DNA of 64,000 nt from Tritonibacter litoralis (GTDB lineage Bacteria > Pseudomonadota > Alphaproteobacteria > Rhodobacterales > Rhodobacteraceae), in assembly GCF_009496005.1 (NCBI RefSeq), contig NZ_WIBF01000004.1, positions 1-64,000 of the forward strand, read 5' to 3'. Below the pieces are notes generated by a model. That model was not told where the DNA came from and searched no databases. It was given only the letters and a program-made list of their open reading frames with translations. The translations under genes were made by a program, and so were the position numbers. Below are positions 42,670 through 51,559 of this stretch, in pieces (within the stretch, counting starts at the first letter, position 1; each line of letters starts with the position of its first letter).

Positions 42670-43459
42670 TGTTGCCCCCAAGCAAACTCAAGAAAATGAT
42701 TACAAGTAAGCGCGAATCTGCGCCATTTCACTTATAACATTATCCAATTATCTTCTTTAAAATCTATCGTAAAGCTTTTTCACAAATATAAGTTCACGCA
42801 AAGCAACGATAACTTTGCGTTGTGTGAAAGTGAAAAAGGCGAGAAAAACTTCAAAATTGGAATATGTTACACAGGTTTCAGTGAATCTAGGGGTAAACCA
42901 CCGGCATTTTCTGCTGCTTAGAGATAATCTAGGGGAAATGCAAGGGATTGTTCCCGCTCTCTACACAGTTTGTATTCAGTTTTCATGAATGTGTTATTTT
43001 GTGATCAACGCAACTTGTGCACGCCCAAATCTTGAATGGACACTTTTTTTGCCGATTATGAGGCAAAAATTGCGCGTAACAATCAACGCAGGCGCCGACA
43101 CATGTAATTTTGATTCGCTACTAAGAGTGATTCATACTGCAGTGGTTACGGGGTTCAACCGAAACAAAGCTCCATCTCGAATTTGTCGCAAGCGCGGCCA
43201 AAACCGGCCTAGTGGTTTTGCCAAGTTATCTCTGTTTTCCCCCGGGGTCTTCCGCGCCATTTACAGACACGGCGAAAAGATGCGCTCAGTGCGTAAAGTA
43301 TGAACAAAGCGTATAGCTATCTATGCTGCAGGTGCATAACGGGCAGTCCAAGCCGGCAATTGTTAGCGCCCAACATCAAAGCTATCTTTGTCGTGTCAGT
43401 TAGGGAGCCTGGCGCGAGGAACCGGAATAGGTCCGGTCCAGACACGAAAGGTAGTCAAA
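42670..43459. other. 790-base A/T-rich gap with a dyad
   Basis: No reliable gene is seen. A 104-codon frame at 42989-43303 lacks family features and a ribosome site. ACGCAAAG (42796-42803) and CTTTGCGT (42813-42820) form an 8-base-arm inverted repeat about 130 bases upstream of the RTX start, inside a very A/T-rich stretch. The gap must hold the promoters of the RTX gene (minus) and the DUF1127 gene (plus). Confidence 0.5.
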
Positions 43460-43672
43460 ATGACCGTTGCTGTATCAAACACAACCCCGTCCGCATTTGT
43501 TGCACGTATTCACATTGCAGCTGAAGCGGCCAATACATATTTCGCGCAACTGCGCACATACTATAAGGCCTGCAGCGAACTGAACGCGCTGTCGACCCGC
43601 GAGCTCGACGACATCGGTGTCAGCCGCGCCGACATCCGCGACATCGCATGGGACCACGCAAAACGATCCTAA
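43460..43672 (+). CDS. DUF1127 family small protein
   Basis: The 70-residue protein ends with the DUF1127 motif LSTRELDDIGVSRADIRDIAW. In alphaproteobacteria such small Arg-rich proteins affect phosphate and carbon metabolism and RNA turnover; this one is less basic than usual. The frame opens earlier at 43388, but the ATG at 43460 after GAAAGGTAG gives the normal length. A terminator follows. Confidence 0.88.
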   Translation: MTVAVSNTTPSAFVARIHIAAEAANTYFAQLRTYYKACSELNALSTRELDDIGVSRADIRDIAWDHAKRS

Positions 43673-43753
43673 GATCTGGATCTTTGTCCTTTTACGCGCT
43701 GATGTGGGGCTTTTGCCGCTGTTCGAGCTGCAGTTCCAAATCAGAATCGCCAG

Positions 43754-43788
43754 AAACGCCCCGCGACCGCGCCGGGCGTTTTTTTTTG
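43754..43788 (+). terminator. Intrinsic terminator after the DUF1127 gene
   Basis: An 8-bp outer stem (43754-43761 with 43774-43781, AAACGCCC and complement) with a G+C-rich inner loop runs into nine T. Confidence 0.88.
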
Positions 43789-43938
43789 TTTTTCCCGTTT
43801 AACGGTCAGGATGTCGGCTCAAACGCGAGGAGTTTTGCGTTACTCAACCAAAAATTGCTTAACTGATTACTTAAACAACCCCAAATGTATTTGCGTATTG
43901 TCATTTCCGTGTAATTCTATGCCACGGTGAGGGGAGTA

Positions 43939-44493
43939 ATGCCGACGATGTGGTATGAGTTAGATATCAATGACCGTTTTGTTGCGGTTAGCGAAGACTG
44001 GAATGCGTCATCTGACATGCTTGGCGCACCAAACAATGTTTTTGAGAATATCCGATACTTACCTGTTTGGGATTTTGTAGCGGGGGAAGAAACACAGCGT
44101 TTTCTGCGGGCTATGTTCTTTTGGGTGCGCAACAAGCGCAGGCCGATTGTTTTGCCCTATCAGCTGGAAAACATGGGAGACGCCTCCCATTTCCGAATGC
44201 GGATCGAGCCGTTGCATCAGGGTGGTCTGCTGGTGTCGCATGATCCGGATGATGTACCAGGTGGGGCGCCGCAGCTTTTACCGTACACCACCAAGGATCT
44301 GACCAGATGCTCACAGTGTTTGAAGATCAACATTGACGGTGTCTGGTACAATGCCGAGCCGGAGAGCGAATTGCACGAATGTTCGGACTGGCGGGTGTGC
44401 CCCGATTGCAAGGAACGCGCGCTTAATCTCGTGCGCCAACCCACTGGCGCACCCGTTGCGCGCTATGCGCGCGCCACATTGGGCAAGTTTTAA
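43939..44493 (+). CDS. PAS-like protein with Cys-x-x-Cys pairs
   Basis: The 184-residue cytoplasmic protein begins with a PAS-like part (about 1-95: WYELDINDRFVAVSEDWNAS, then FENIRYLPVWDFVAG and FHMRIEPL-type strands). Its C-terminal part has RCSQC and VCPDC, two Cys pairs that could bind zinc; they frame INIDGVWY. Similar PAS proteins with a terminal Cys motif occur in Rhodobacterales as sensors of unknown signals. GAGGGGAG precedes the ATG at 43939; another ATG three codons later is possible. The stop codon lies inside a 20-base palindrome. Confidence 0.7.
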   Translation: MPTMWYELDINDRFVAVSEDWNASSDMLGAPNNVFENIRYLPVWDFVAGEETQRFLRAMFFWVRNKRRPIVLPYQLENMGDASHFRMRIEPLHQGGLLVSHDPDDVPGGAPQLLPYTTKDLTRCSQCLKINIDGVWYNAEPESELHECSDWRVCPDCKERALNLVRQPTGAPVARYARATLGKF

Positions 44494-44605
44494 AACGCGC
44501 GTTTTAAACTGTCCGGGTTCATGAACACCGGTCGGGCCTGACACCCCCGACCACCGGATACGGGACCCCGGCCTGACACGCCGGGGTGTCAAAAGACGTC
44601 TTTTG
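44489..44605. repeat. Block of palindromes and hairpins between two converging genes
   Basis: Four elements stand close together. A 20-base palindrome (44489-44508) has the form TTTAAAA-CGCGCG-TTTTAAA. A hairpin near 44530-44553 has arms GGTCGGG/CCCGACC. A hairpin at 44566-44586 has arms CCCCGGC/GCCGGGG. A 16-base palindrome CAAAAGACGTCTTTTG lies at 44590-44605. The two hairpins share the word GGCCTGACAC. The block may act as a two-way terminator; the two palindromes have the same plan (A4-N6-T4 with a self-complementary N6). Confidence 0.6.
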
Positions 44606-44743
44606 CGATGGCTCACCCCATCCCACTTTCCACCCGGCGGCGCCGCCACCCTTTATAGAATGCGGTCCAGCCCAAAACAGACACAGATCATGCATCAGCT
44701 ACCGCGTTTTCGATAGGGAAACCGCGGGTAAAGGGCGTTGGTG

Positions 44744-45244
44744 TCATGGCAGGTAGAGGTTTACGAAGCGGTCAAATGTTTTTGCCAGTCTTTCGACTTC
44801 TAGAAAGTCGTGATCCCAGTAATACACAGAGGAGTTTGCGCCGGGCGACGCACGTAGAACAGTCAGGTCAAAGCAAAACAGATTTCCAGAACTGTCATTG
44901 GCAAATGGCAGAAGATGCTCGGGCAAGCCGAGCTCGCGCGATGAAAGAGCTTCCTGCATCTCTTCCGGTGTAAAGAAGTCATTCAGATGCGGCGGGGACG
45001 ATTTGAAAAGCATGGCCAAGGTGAACCCGTATCGCGCGATCGCGGCATCCTCGCGATCGGTAAGCCAGTCCCAAAGCTCTGCCGTTGGACCGGGGAGGCC
45101 GAATTCCAGAACCTGTGCGCGATACCCTTTGGGGAAGCCAAACTGTAGTTCGGCTTCCAGATCTGACAAATCGCGTTCAGAAACTGAGGTTGGGGGATAG
45201 AGCTTTGATCCCCAGGCTCTTTGAAGTCGTTCCAGTGTGTGCAT
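44744..45244 (-). CDS. SMI1/KNR4 (SUKH) family protein
   Basis: The 166-residue protein has the SUKH layout: an N-terminal part with SERDLSDLEAELQFGFPKGYRAQVLEFG and the core LPFANDSSGNLFCFDL, then VYYWDHDF. Bacterial SUKH proteins are mainly immunity factors for toxins delivered by neighbours. No toxin gene is nearby. The frame opens at a TTG at 45250, but the ATG at 45244 is preferred. It converges on the PAS-like gene across the palindrome block. Confidence 0.85.
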   Translation of the reverse strand: MHTLERLQRAWGSKLYPPTSVSERDLSDLEAELQFGFPKGYRAQVLEFGLPGPTAELWDWLTDREDAAIARYGFTLAMLFKSSPPHLNDFFTPEEMQEALSSRELGLPEHLLPFANDSSGNLFCFDLTVLRASPGANSSVYYWDHDFLEVERLAKTFDRFVNLYLP

Positions 45245-45302
45245 CTTCAAATCACTTCGCTCAAATAGAACCGCAGCGTAAGTCTCGCAGAAATGAGGTC
45301 AA

Positions 45303-45458
45303 ATGTCTTTCCCGCTCTCAGACCTTGATCCGCCTGCGCATCCCGTCTATACGCCCCCGGTGGTGTTTCGGCATCACAAGAATCAACAAGCAAGAAAAGC
45401 CGTGGTTGACCTGCTTACGCTTCATTGGGTCATATCCGGCAATGGAGAAGCGAAATGA
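45303..45458 (+). CDS. Possible small protein coupled to rplO
   Basis: A 51-codon frame starts at an ATG after GAGGT (three-base spacer) and ends in a TGA that overlaps the rplO start (ATGA). The predicted product [20 protein letters not shown]... is Pro-rich at first and then basic ([10 protein letters not shown]). I recognise no family. The overlap suggests a leader frame that could couple translation to rplO, but chance cannot be ruled out, and the rplO ribosome site (GGAGAAG) also works alone. Confidence 0.3.
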   Translation: MSFPLSDLDPPAHPVYTPPVVFRHHKNQQARKAVVDLLTLHWVISGNGEAK

Positions 45459-45925
45459 AACTGAACGAATTGCGCGACAATCCTGGCGCCTCCCCAAAAC
45501 GGACCCGTGTTGGCCGTGGTCCGGGTTCCGGCAAAGGTAAAATGGGTGGCCGTGGTATCAAAGGTCAGAAATCCCGTTCCGGTGTAGCCATCAATGGTTA
45601 CGAAGGCGGCCAAATGCCTTTGTACCAACGTCTGCCAAAGCGTGGCTTTAACAAGCCGAACCGCAAAGAATACGCTGTCATCAACCTGGGTCTGATCCAG
45701 AAGTTCATCGACGCGGGCAAGCTGGACGCGGCAAACATCACCGAAGACACTCTGGTTGCTTCCGGCGTTGTCCGTCGCAAGCTGGACGGTGTACGCGTTC
45801 TGGCCAAAGGTGAAATCACCGCCAAAGCAACCATCTCGGTCACCGGCGCCTCCAAGGCAGCTGTTGAGGCCGTAGAAAAAGCAGGCGGCGCGTTGACCGT
45901 GGCAACCGTGGCTGCGGCCGAGTGA
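45455..45925 (+). CDS. rplO: 50S ribosomal protein L15
   Basis: The 156-residue product has the L15 start [20 protein letters not shown], the glycine-rich [18 protein letters not shown] and the later [12 protein letters not shown]. It binds 23S rRNA late in assembly. GGAGAAG lies six bases before the ATG at 45455. Its normal neighbour rpmD is 30 kb upstream, so this block must have its own promoter in 45251-45454. Confidence 0.98.
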   Translation: MKLNELRDNPGASPKRTRVGRGPGSGKGKMGGRGIKGQKSRSGVAINGYEGGQMPLYQRLPKRGFNKPNRKEYAVINLGLIQKFIDAGKLDAANITEDTLVASGVVRRKLDGVRVLAKGEITAKATISVTGASKAAVEAVEKAGGALTVATVAAAE

Positions 45926-46047
45926 ACCGGCTTATGAACCTTGTGAGCGGCGGCAATGCCGCTTACATAGGGCATTAAGTTTTCCATCACGCCGTCCGAG
46001 CCGGAAAATGGTTCAGGGCGGCGTTTTTGCAAGAAGAGACCAATTTC

Positions 46048-47412
46048 ATGGTATCAGCAGCTGAACAAATGGCCGCGAACACCAGCTGGGCCGCCTTGGG
46101 CAAGGCCACAGATCTGCGTAATCGCATCCTGTTCACCATCGGACTTTTGATCGTCTACCGGCTTGGCACATTCATTCCGGTCCCGGGCATCGACGCAAAC
46201 GCATTGCGTCAGTTTATGGAATCCGCAGGCGCGGGCATTGGCGGCATGGTTTCCATGTTCACCGGTGGTGCGCTGGGACGGATGGGCATCTTTGCCCTGG
46301 GCATCATGCCCTATATCTCGGCCTCGATTATTGTCCAGCTTCTGACCTCCATGGTGCCTTCGCTTGAACAGCTCAAGAAAGAAGGCGAACAGGGTCGCAA
46401 GAAGATCAACCAATACACCCGCTACGGCACTGTGGCGTTGGCGACGGTGCAGGCCTATGGCCTGTCGGTCTCGCTAGAGTCGGGTGAGCTGGCGCATGAT
46501 CCGGGCCTGTACTTCCGTCTGGCCTGTATGATCACCCTGGTTGGCGGCACTATGTTCCTGATGTGGCTGGGTGAACAGATCACCAACCGCGGCATCGGCA
46601 ACGGTATCTCGCTCATCATCTTTGTGGGTATTATCGCCGAAGTTCCGGCGGCTCTGGCCCAGTTCTTTGCCTCTGGCCGCTCTGGCGCGCTGAGCCCTGC
46701 TGTGATTGTTGCCGTCATCCTGATGGTGGTGGGGATTATTATGTTTGTGGTCTTTATGGAGCGGGCGCTGCGCAAGATCCACATTCAGTACCCGCGTCGT
46801 CAGGTCGGCATGAAAGTCTATGACGGCGGCTCTTCGCACCTGCCGATCAAGGTGAACCCAGCGGGCGTGATCCCGGCGATCTTTGCATCATCGCTGCTGT
46901 TGTTGCCGACAACGATCGCAACCTTCTCAACCGACGCCGCCACTGGTCCGGTGATGTCCTGGCTTCTGGCGAACTTTGGTCCCGGCCAGCCGCTGTACCT
47001 GCTGTTCTTTGTGTCGATGATTGTGTTCTTTGCCTATTTCTACACGTTCAATGTCGCGTTCAAACCCGAAGACGTAGCGAACAACCTCAAGAACCAGAAC
47101 GGCTTTGTTCCGGGCATTCGCCCAGGTGCAAAAACAGCCGAATATATGGAATATGTGGTCAATCGCGTGTTGGTCTTGGGCTCCGCCTACCTTGCGGCAG
47201 TTTGTCTCTTGCCAGAGATTTTGCGTAGCCAGTTTACAATTCCGTTCTACTTTGGTGGCACTTCGGTTCTGATTGTGGTCTCGGTTACAATGGACACCAT
47301 TCAACAGGTGCAGAGCCACTTGCTTGCGCATCAATACGAAGGCCTGATTGAAAAGAGCCAGCTGCGTGGGCGTAACAAGAAACGGACGAGACGGGGACCG
47401 GCACGTCGATGA
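46048..47412 (+). CDS. secY: Protein translocase subunit SecY
   Basis: The 454-residue protein is the central channel of the Sec translocon, with ten membrane helices. It has the first-helix stretch [21 protein letters not shown], the plug region with [24 protein letters not shown] in part, and the C-terminal cytoplasmic loops with [19 protein letters not shown]-started frame at 46027 exists; the ATG at 46048 after AAGAGA is chosen. It is followed by adk with ATGA overlap. Confidence 0.97.
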   Translation: MVSAAEQMAANTSWAALGKATDLRNRILFTIGLLIVYRLGTFIPVPGIDANALRQFMESAGAGIGGMVSMFTGGALGRMGIFALGIMPYISASIIVQLLTSMVPSLEQLKKEGEQGRKKINQYTRYGTVALATVQAYGLSVSLESGELAHDPGLYFRLACMITLVGGTMFLMWLGEQITNRGIGNGISLIIFVGIIAEVPAALAQFFASGRSGALSPAVIVAVILMVVGIIMFVVFMERALRKIHIQYPRRQVGMKVYDGGSSHLPIKVNPAGVIPAIFASSLLLLPTTIATFSTDAATGPVMSWLLANFGPGQPLYLLFFVSMIVFFAYFYTFNVAFKPEDVANNLKNQNGFVPGIRPGAKTAEYMEYVVNRVLVLGSAYLAAVCLLPEILRSQFTIPFYFGGTSVLIVVSVTMDTIQQVQSHLLAHQYEGLIEKSQLRGRNKKRTRRGPARR

Positions 47413-47990
47413 CAAATATTATTCTTTTGGGCCCGCCTGGCGCGGGTAAAGGAACGCAAGCTAAAAACCTGGTAGAGTCGCGCAACATGGTGCAGCTCTC
47501 CACTGGTGACATGCTGCGGGAGGCGCAGGCGTCTGGCTCTGAAATGGGCAAGAAGGTTGCGGCGATCATGGCAGAGGGCAAGCTGGTCACCGACCAGATC
47601 GTCATCGGCCTGATCCGTGAGAAGATGCAAAAAGGCTCCGAGGGCGGCTTTATCTTTGATGGCTTCCCCCGCACGCTGCCGCAGGCGGATGCGTTGGAAA
47701 AGCTGATGCTCGAGATGGAGCTGAAGATCGACAGCGTCATCGAGATGCAGGTGAATGATGAGACGCTGGTACAGCGGATCGTCAACCGCGCCGAAGAAGC
47801 CCGCGCTGCGGGTCAGCCGGTGCGCGCTGATGACAACGAAGAAAGCGTCAAGATCCGCTTGATGGAATACTACAAAAAGACCTCGCCGCTGATCGGTTAC
47901 TACTACGCCAAGGGCAACCTGCAGCGCGTGGACGGTCTGGCGTCGATTGACGAGGTTAAGACGTCCATCGACTGGATCCTGGGCAAGTAA
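47409..47990 (+). CDS. adk: Adenylate kinase, short form
   Basis: Adenylate kinase balances ATP, ADP and AMP. The 193-residue product has the P-loop [12 protein letters not shown], the AMP-binding segment STGDMLREA and the [16 protein letters not shown] motif. The LID is the short type without zinc Cys, as usual in alphaproteobacteria. It overlaps secY by four bases. In many bacteria rpsM follows soon; here two BLUF genes intervene. Confidence 0.98.
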   Translation: MTNIILLGPPGAGKGTQAKNLVESRNMVQLSTGDMLREAQASGSEMGKKVAAIMAEGKLVTDQIVIGLIREKMQKGSEGGFIFDGFPRTLPQADALEKLMLEMELKIDSVIEMQVNDETLVQRIVNRAEEARAAGQPVRADDNEESVKIRLMEYYKKTSPLIGYYYAKGNLQRVDGLASIDEVKTSIDWILGK

Positions 47991-48035
47991 CCCAGCCAGA
48001 CAGCATCTAGGCCACAGAACAACAAGGGGCTGCCA

Positions 48036-48467
48036 TCAGGAATGACCTGAGGTGGCCCCTTGGTATTTGTCGATCGCCACTTGGGCGATGTCGCGAATGG
48101 CCCGCTGCTTCAATGTCGGGGTGGTCCAAGGCGTGAGCAGTGACAGGCGATAGGGCAGGCCATTGTCGGCCTGACCAAGGATGTGAAACCCCATTGACCA
48201 CAGATCAAACAGGCGCGCTTCGATTTCACCTGACCAGATGTCAGTGTAGCCATAGATACGCCCGTCTTTGGCGATGCGATGGGCAAGGTCCAGCAGGACC
48301 TGCCGCTCCCCTTCCAGAACTTGGAAGTATTCATATTCATCGCGGATCAAAAAACCGGTCACATCATTGGCGCTGTTAAACGCCGTGGCGGTTCTAAGGA
48401 TATCCAGATCGTGAAAGGTAAAGGGCGGATAGTTGGCCTTTGCCCGGTAGAGAAGCCGAAACAACAT
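48036..48467 (-). CDS. BLUF-domain blue-light sensor protein (intact)
   Basis: The 143-residue protein is a short BLUF photoreceptor that should bind FAD. The key residues are present: Tyr7 in RLLYRAK and Gln49 in YFQVLEG, the pair that drives the light reaction, with Asn31 in FNSAND and Trp90/Met92 in LWSMG. There is no output domain beyond a helical C-terminal cap (about 95-143), so it probably signals by binding a partner. The frame opens at 48590, but the ATG at 48467 gives the BLUF start; no clear ribosome site is seen. It lies 166 bases downstream of a second BLUF gene. Confidence 0.88.
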   Translation of the reverse strand: MLFRLLYRAKANYPPFTFHDLDILRTATAFNSANDVTGFLIRDEYEYFQVLEGERQVLLDLAHRIAKDGRIYGYTDIWSGEIEARLFDLWSMGFHILGQADNGLPYRLSLLTPWTTPTLKQRAIRDIAQVAIDKYQGATSGHS

Positions 48468-48633
48468 TGGATGTGCCAATCTTGGCTGAATCAAAAGAAT
48501 GCAACAAATGTAGCCTGATTCAATGTCGTTTGCCGTAATGTGAGCGATAAACCGGCCGGATGGGCCAATTTTGACAGGGTAAATCCGCAAAGCATTTTAC
48601 GCGGCGCAAATTGCCGCCTGTCGTTTCCGCGTT

Positions 48634-49110
48634 TCAAGCGGTTTGACGGGTTTGAATTTGACTGTTGGACTGAAGGTCAATTGAAATTTGCCGTAATCCC
48701 AAGGACTGCATCGCCGCCAAAGCCGTATCAACGGCATGTGTTTCAGGGCAAGACAGGAAATCTTGAATGGGGCAGTGCAAGGGTTTTGGCTGATTGTGTT
48801 CGTGATAGCTCATCGACCATGCGGGGTATTGTCGGTCTTCGGTTTTGGCGAAAGACAAGATCTCAAACCCAAAGGCACGCGGGTCGTTGGCCACTCGCGC
48901 CAGCATCGCCTCGACCTTGTCTTTTGGCCCTTCAACGACGTTTAAATACGTATTTCCATCGCGGAGCAAAAAACCGGTAATTCCGTCGCGTTCGTTGTTA
49001 CGAAGTGCGGCGCGCATGATGTCTAAATCATGGACCGAGAAAACAGGAAACCGAGCCTTGGCTTTGAAAAAGGATCTTATCACCTTAAAACCATCTGTTG
49101 GAGGTATCAT
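48634..49110 (-). CDS. Degenerate BLUF-domain protein
   Basis: The 158-residue protein aligns well with the intact BLUF neighbour (RSFFKAKARFPVFSVHDLDI against RLLYRAKANYPPFTFHDLDI). The flavin-contacting Asn (Asn39) and the Trp98/Met100 pair are kept. But the photoactive Tyr is replaced by Phe15, and the photoactive Gln by Asn57 (TYLNVVEG in place of YFQVLEG). A domain without both should not do normal BLUF chemistry. It may bind flavin as a light-blind partner or have a new role. No output domain is attached; a basic/Gln-rich tail follows. Confidence 0.82.
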   Translation of the reverse strand: MIPPTDGFKVIRSFFKAKARFPVFSVHDLDIMRAALRNNERDGITGFLLRDGNTYLNVVEGPKDKVEAMLARVANDPRAFGFEILSFAKTEDRQYPAWSMSYHEHNQPKPLHCPIQDFLSCPETHAVDTALAAMQSLGLRQISIDLQSNSQIQTRQTA

Positions 49111-49191
49111 TAATTTTTCTACTTATTATACGCAGAACTACTTCAAGTTGTTCCGATTAACAATGAAAAATGGCCGCTCGGCGGGGCTAAT

Positions 49192-49338
49192 TTAAGATTT
49201 TTGAAGAGTGTGTTGAGGATACTTCATTTGCAAGTGATCAAAACGCAGTATACACTGCCTACACCCCAAATGCATTAAGATGCATTTGCCGTCTGACGGG
49301 TTCTCTGACGTGATTGTCTGTTCACTCTTGACGGCCAT
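49192..49338 (-). CDS. Possible 48-aa protein with a Cys-x-x-Cys motif
   Basis: A 48-codon frame has a perfect AGGAGG (49346-49351 on the complement) seven bases before its ATG, the best ribosome site in this gap. The product has LGCRQC and a basic C-terminus (MKYPQHTLQKS). I recognise no family. It runs in the same direction as the BLUF pair and ends 81 bases before it, so it may be their first partner gene. A hairpin at 49267-49288 (9-bp arms, loop TAAG) lies inside it. Confidence 0.4.
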   Translation of the reverse strand: MAVKSEQTITSENPSDGKCILMHLGCRQCILRFDHLQMKYPQHTLQKS

Positions 49339-49427
49339 CATAGAACCTCCTAAGCAGAATTCCTCAATGAGAATCATCTTGATCTGGCACCTCGGATCCA
49401 TTTGGAGAGCCAGAAGATATTCGTTAG

Positions 49428-49452
49428 GCCCGAAGGCAGGACGCTTTCGGGC
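49428..49452 (+). promoter_or_regulatory. Leader hairpin upstream of rpsM
   Basis: A 10-bp stem (49428-49437 with 49443-49452, one wobble) with loop AGGAC lies about 60 bases before the rpsM start. It is not followed by a T-run. It might be part of autogenous control of the alpha operon, which in enterobacteria is done by S4; here this is only a guess. Confidence 0.35.
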
Positions 49453-49512
49453 TTATGTTGTGAAAAAAGGTTCTGGAGCTACGGAACCGCAACTGAAAAA
49501 GGAACGTATAAC

Positions 49513-49881
49513 GTGGCACGTATCGCCGGCGTAAACATCCCGACTGCAAAGCGGGTTCCGATCGCCCTCACTTATATCACCGGTATTGGTCCCGCATCGG
49601 CCAAAGCCATCTGCGAAGCTGTAAACATCGACGTCACCCGTCGTGTAAACGAACTGTCGGACGCCGAAGTCCTGGCCATTCGTGAGCACATCGACGCGAC
49701 CTACACCGTAGAAGGTGACCTGCGTCGTGAAGTTCAGATGAACATCAAACGTCTGATGGACCTGGGCTGCTACCGTGGTCTGCGTCACCGTCGTAACCTG
49801 CCCGTTCGCGGTCAGCGTACCCACACCAACGCTCGTACCCGCAAAGGCCCTGCAAAGGCCATCGCTGGTAAGAAGAAGTAA
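49513..49881 (+). CDS. rpsM: 30S ribosomal protein S13
   Basis: The 122-residue product begins (GTG) [19 protein letters not shown] and has [20 protein letters not shown], the S13 end region that touches the P-site tRNA. The frame runs upstream to 49402 but that part has no S13 similarity; GTG at 49513 follows AAAAAGGAAC and gives the standard length. It starts the alpha block. Confidence 0.97.
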   Translation: MARIAGVNIPTAKRVPIALTYITGIGPASAKAICEAVNIDVTRRVNELSDAEVLAIREHIDATYTVEGDLRREVQMNIKRLMDLGCYRGLRHRRNLPVRGQRTHTNARTRKGPAKAIAGKKK

Positions 49882-49896
49882 GGGAGGGTTTGATCA

Positions 49897-50286
49897 ATGG
49901 CACGTGAAAAGACTCGTACAAAGCGTAAAGAGCGCAAGAACATCGCCTCTGGCGTTGCACATGTGAACTCTTCGTTCAACAACACCAAAATCCTGATCTC
50001 TGACGTTCAGGGTAACGCGATTTCCTGGTCCTCGGCTGGTTCCATGGGCTTCAAAGGTTCGCGTAAATCCACACCTTATGCCGCGCAGATGGCTGCAGAA
50101 GATGCAGGCAAAAAAGCGCAAGAGCATGGCGTGAAGACCCTGGAAGTGGAAGTGCAAGGTCCCGGTTCCGGCCGTGAATCCGCACTGCGCGCCCTGGCGG
50201 CCATCGGTTTCAACATCACCTCGATCCGTGATGTGACCCCGATCGCCCACAACGGCTGCCGCCCACCAAAGCGTCGCCGCGTATAA
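49897..50286 (+). CDS. rpsK: 30S ribosomal protein S11
   Basis: S11 (129 residues) lies on the 30S platform. The sequence has [20 protein letters not shown] and ends [18 protein letters not shown], the standard terminus. GGGAGGG precedes the start. rpsD, often next in other phyla, is absent from this block, as is normal for alphaproteobacteria. Confidence 0.98.
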   Translation: MAREKTRTKRKERKNIASGVAHVNSSFNNTKILISDVQGNAISWSSAGSMGFKGSRKSTPYAAQMAAEDAGKKAQEHGVKTLEVEVQGPGSGRESALRALAAIGFNITSIRDVTPIAHNGCRPPKRRRV

Positions 50287-50401
50287 CAACAAAAAAACCT
50301 GCTGAGGTCCTGCGTTTTGCGGGGCCTTGGCGTGCTTCACAAAAACCTCGGGCGTCCGTCTCTTTTGGGACATGGGAGTCGGACAGGAATGGAGGGAACG
50401 C

Positions 50402-51418
50402 ATGATCCACAAGAACTGGGCAGAGCTTATCAAGCCGACGCAGCTTGAAATTAAGCCAGGCAACGACCCCGCACGTCAAGCCACCATTATCGCTGAACCG
50501 CTGGAACGCGGCTTTGGTCTGACACTGGGCAACGCGCTGCGCCGCGTCCTGATGAGCAGCCTGCAAGGCGCCGCCATCACCAGCGTTCAGATCGACAACG
50601 TCCTACACGAGTTCTCCAGCGTTGCTGGCGTTCGTGAAGACGTGACTGACATTATCCTGAACCTCAAACAGGTTTCACTGCGCATGGAAGTCGAAGGCCC
50701 CAAGCGCCTGTCGATTTCGGCCAAAGGTCCCGCAATTGTGACCGCAGGTGACATCGCAGAAACCGCCGGGATCGAGGTTCTGAACCGTGAACATGTGATC
50801 TGCCACCTGGACGATGGCGCGGATCTGTTCATGGAGCTGACTGTGAACACCGGCAAAGGCTATGTCTCTGCCGAGAAGAACAAGCCCGAAGACGCACCCA
50901 TCGGCCTGATCCCGATCGATGCGATCTATTCGCCGGTCAAAAAGGTTGCCTATGACGTTCAGCCGACCCGTGAAGGTCAGGTTCTGGACTATGACAAGCT
51001 GACCCTGAAGGTGGAAACCGATGGTTCCATCTCTCCGGATGACGCACTGGCCTTTGCGGCCCGTATCGTTCAGGACCAGCTGTCGATCTTTGTCAACTTT
51101 GACGAGCCGGAATCCGCAGGCCGCGCCGACGAAGACGATGGTCTCGAGTTCAACCCGCTTCTGCTCAAGAAAGTGGACGAGCTGGAACTGTCTGTCCGCT
51201 CTGCAAACTGCCTGAAGAACGACAATATTGTCTATATTGGCGATCTGATCCAGAAGACCGAAGCCGAGATGCTGCGCACTCCGAACTTTGGCCGCAAATC
51301 TTTGAACGAAATCAAAGAAGTGCTGTCAGGCATGGGTCTGCACCTGGGCATGGACGTCGAGGACTGGCCGCCGGACAACATCGAAGATCTGGCGAAGAAG
51401 TTCGAAGACAGCTTCTAA
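50402..51418 (+). CDS. rpoA: RNA polymerase alpha subunit
   Basis: The 338-residue subunit has the N-terminal dimer domain ([21 protein letters not shown]) and the C-terminal domain ([23 protein letters not shown]) that contacts UP elements and activators. The frame opens at 50327; the ATG at 50402 after GGAGGGAACG is the family start. A hairpin follows at 51427-51449 but lacks a T-run, so rplQ may be co-transcribed. Confidence 0.98.
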   Translation: MIHKNWAELIKPTQLEIKPGNDPARQATIIAEPLERGFGLTLGNALRRVLMSSLQGAAITSVQIDNVLHEFSSVAGVREDVTDIILNLKQVSLRMEVEGPKRLSISAKGPAIVTAGDIAETAGIEVLNREHVICHLDDGADLFMELTVNTGKGYVSAEKNKPEDAPIGLIPIDAIYSPVKKVAYDVQPTREGQVLDYDKLTLKVETDGSISPDDALAFAARIVQDQLSIFVNFDEPESAGRADEDDGLEFNPLLLKKVDELELSVRSANCLKNDNIVYIGDLIQKTEAEMLRTPNFGRKSLNEIKEVLSGMGLHLGMDVEDWPPDNIEDLAKKFEDSF

Positions 51419-51559
51419 TCCAATCCGAGGGGGGCCAATGGCCCCCTTCACAAATTCCCGGGGTTGGCCGGGGACAATATGGGCATCTGCCCCAAGGTGA
51501 GTGGCTGACACGCATCAGCTGCCTGACAAAGCAAAACACGCAAGATAAGGATTTTAACA

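Noticed and set aside
42989-43303. 104-codon frame in the gap before the DUF1127 gene
   Set aside because: No ribosome site, mixed Cys/Arg-rich composition and no recognisable domain; the gap looks non-coding.
15532-45302. Integrase, transposase, tRNA or attachment repeats at the edges of the exopolysaccharide island
   Set aside because: None could be found by reading both edges; the island is called from gene content and position only.
51427-51449. Hairpin after rpoA as a terminator
   Set aside because: The stem is good, but the downstream bases TTCACAAATT are not a T-run, so rpoA and rplQ are probably joined; it was not listed as a terminator.
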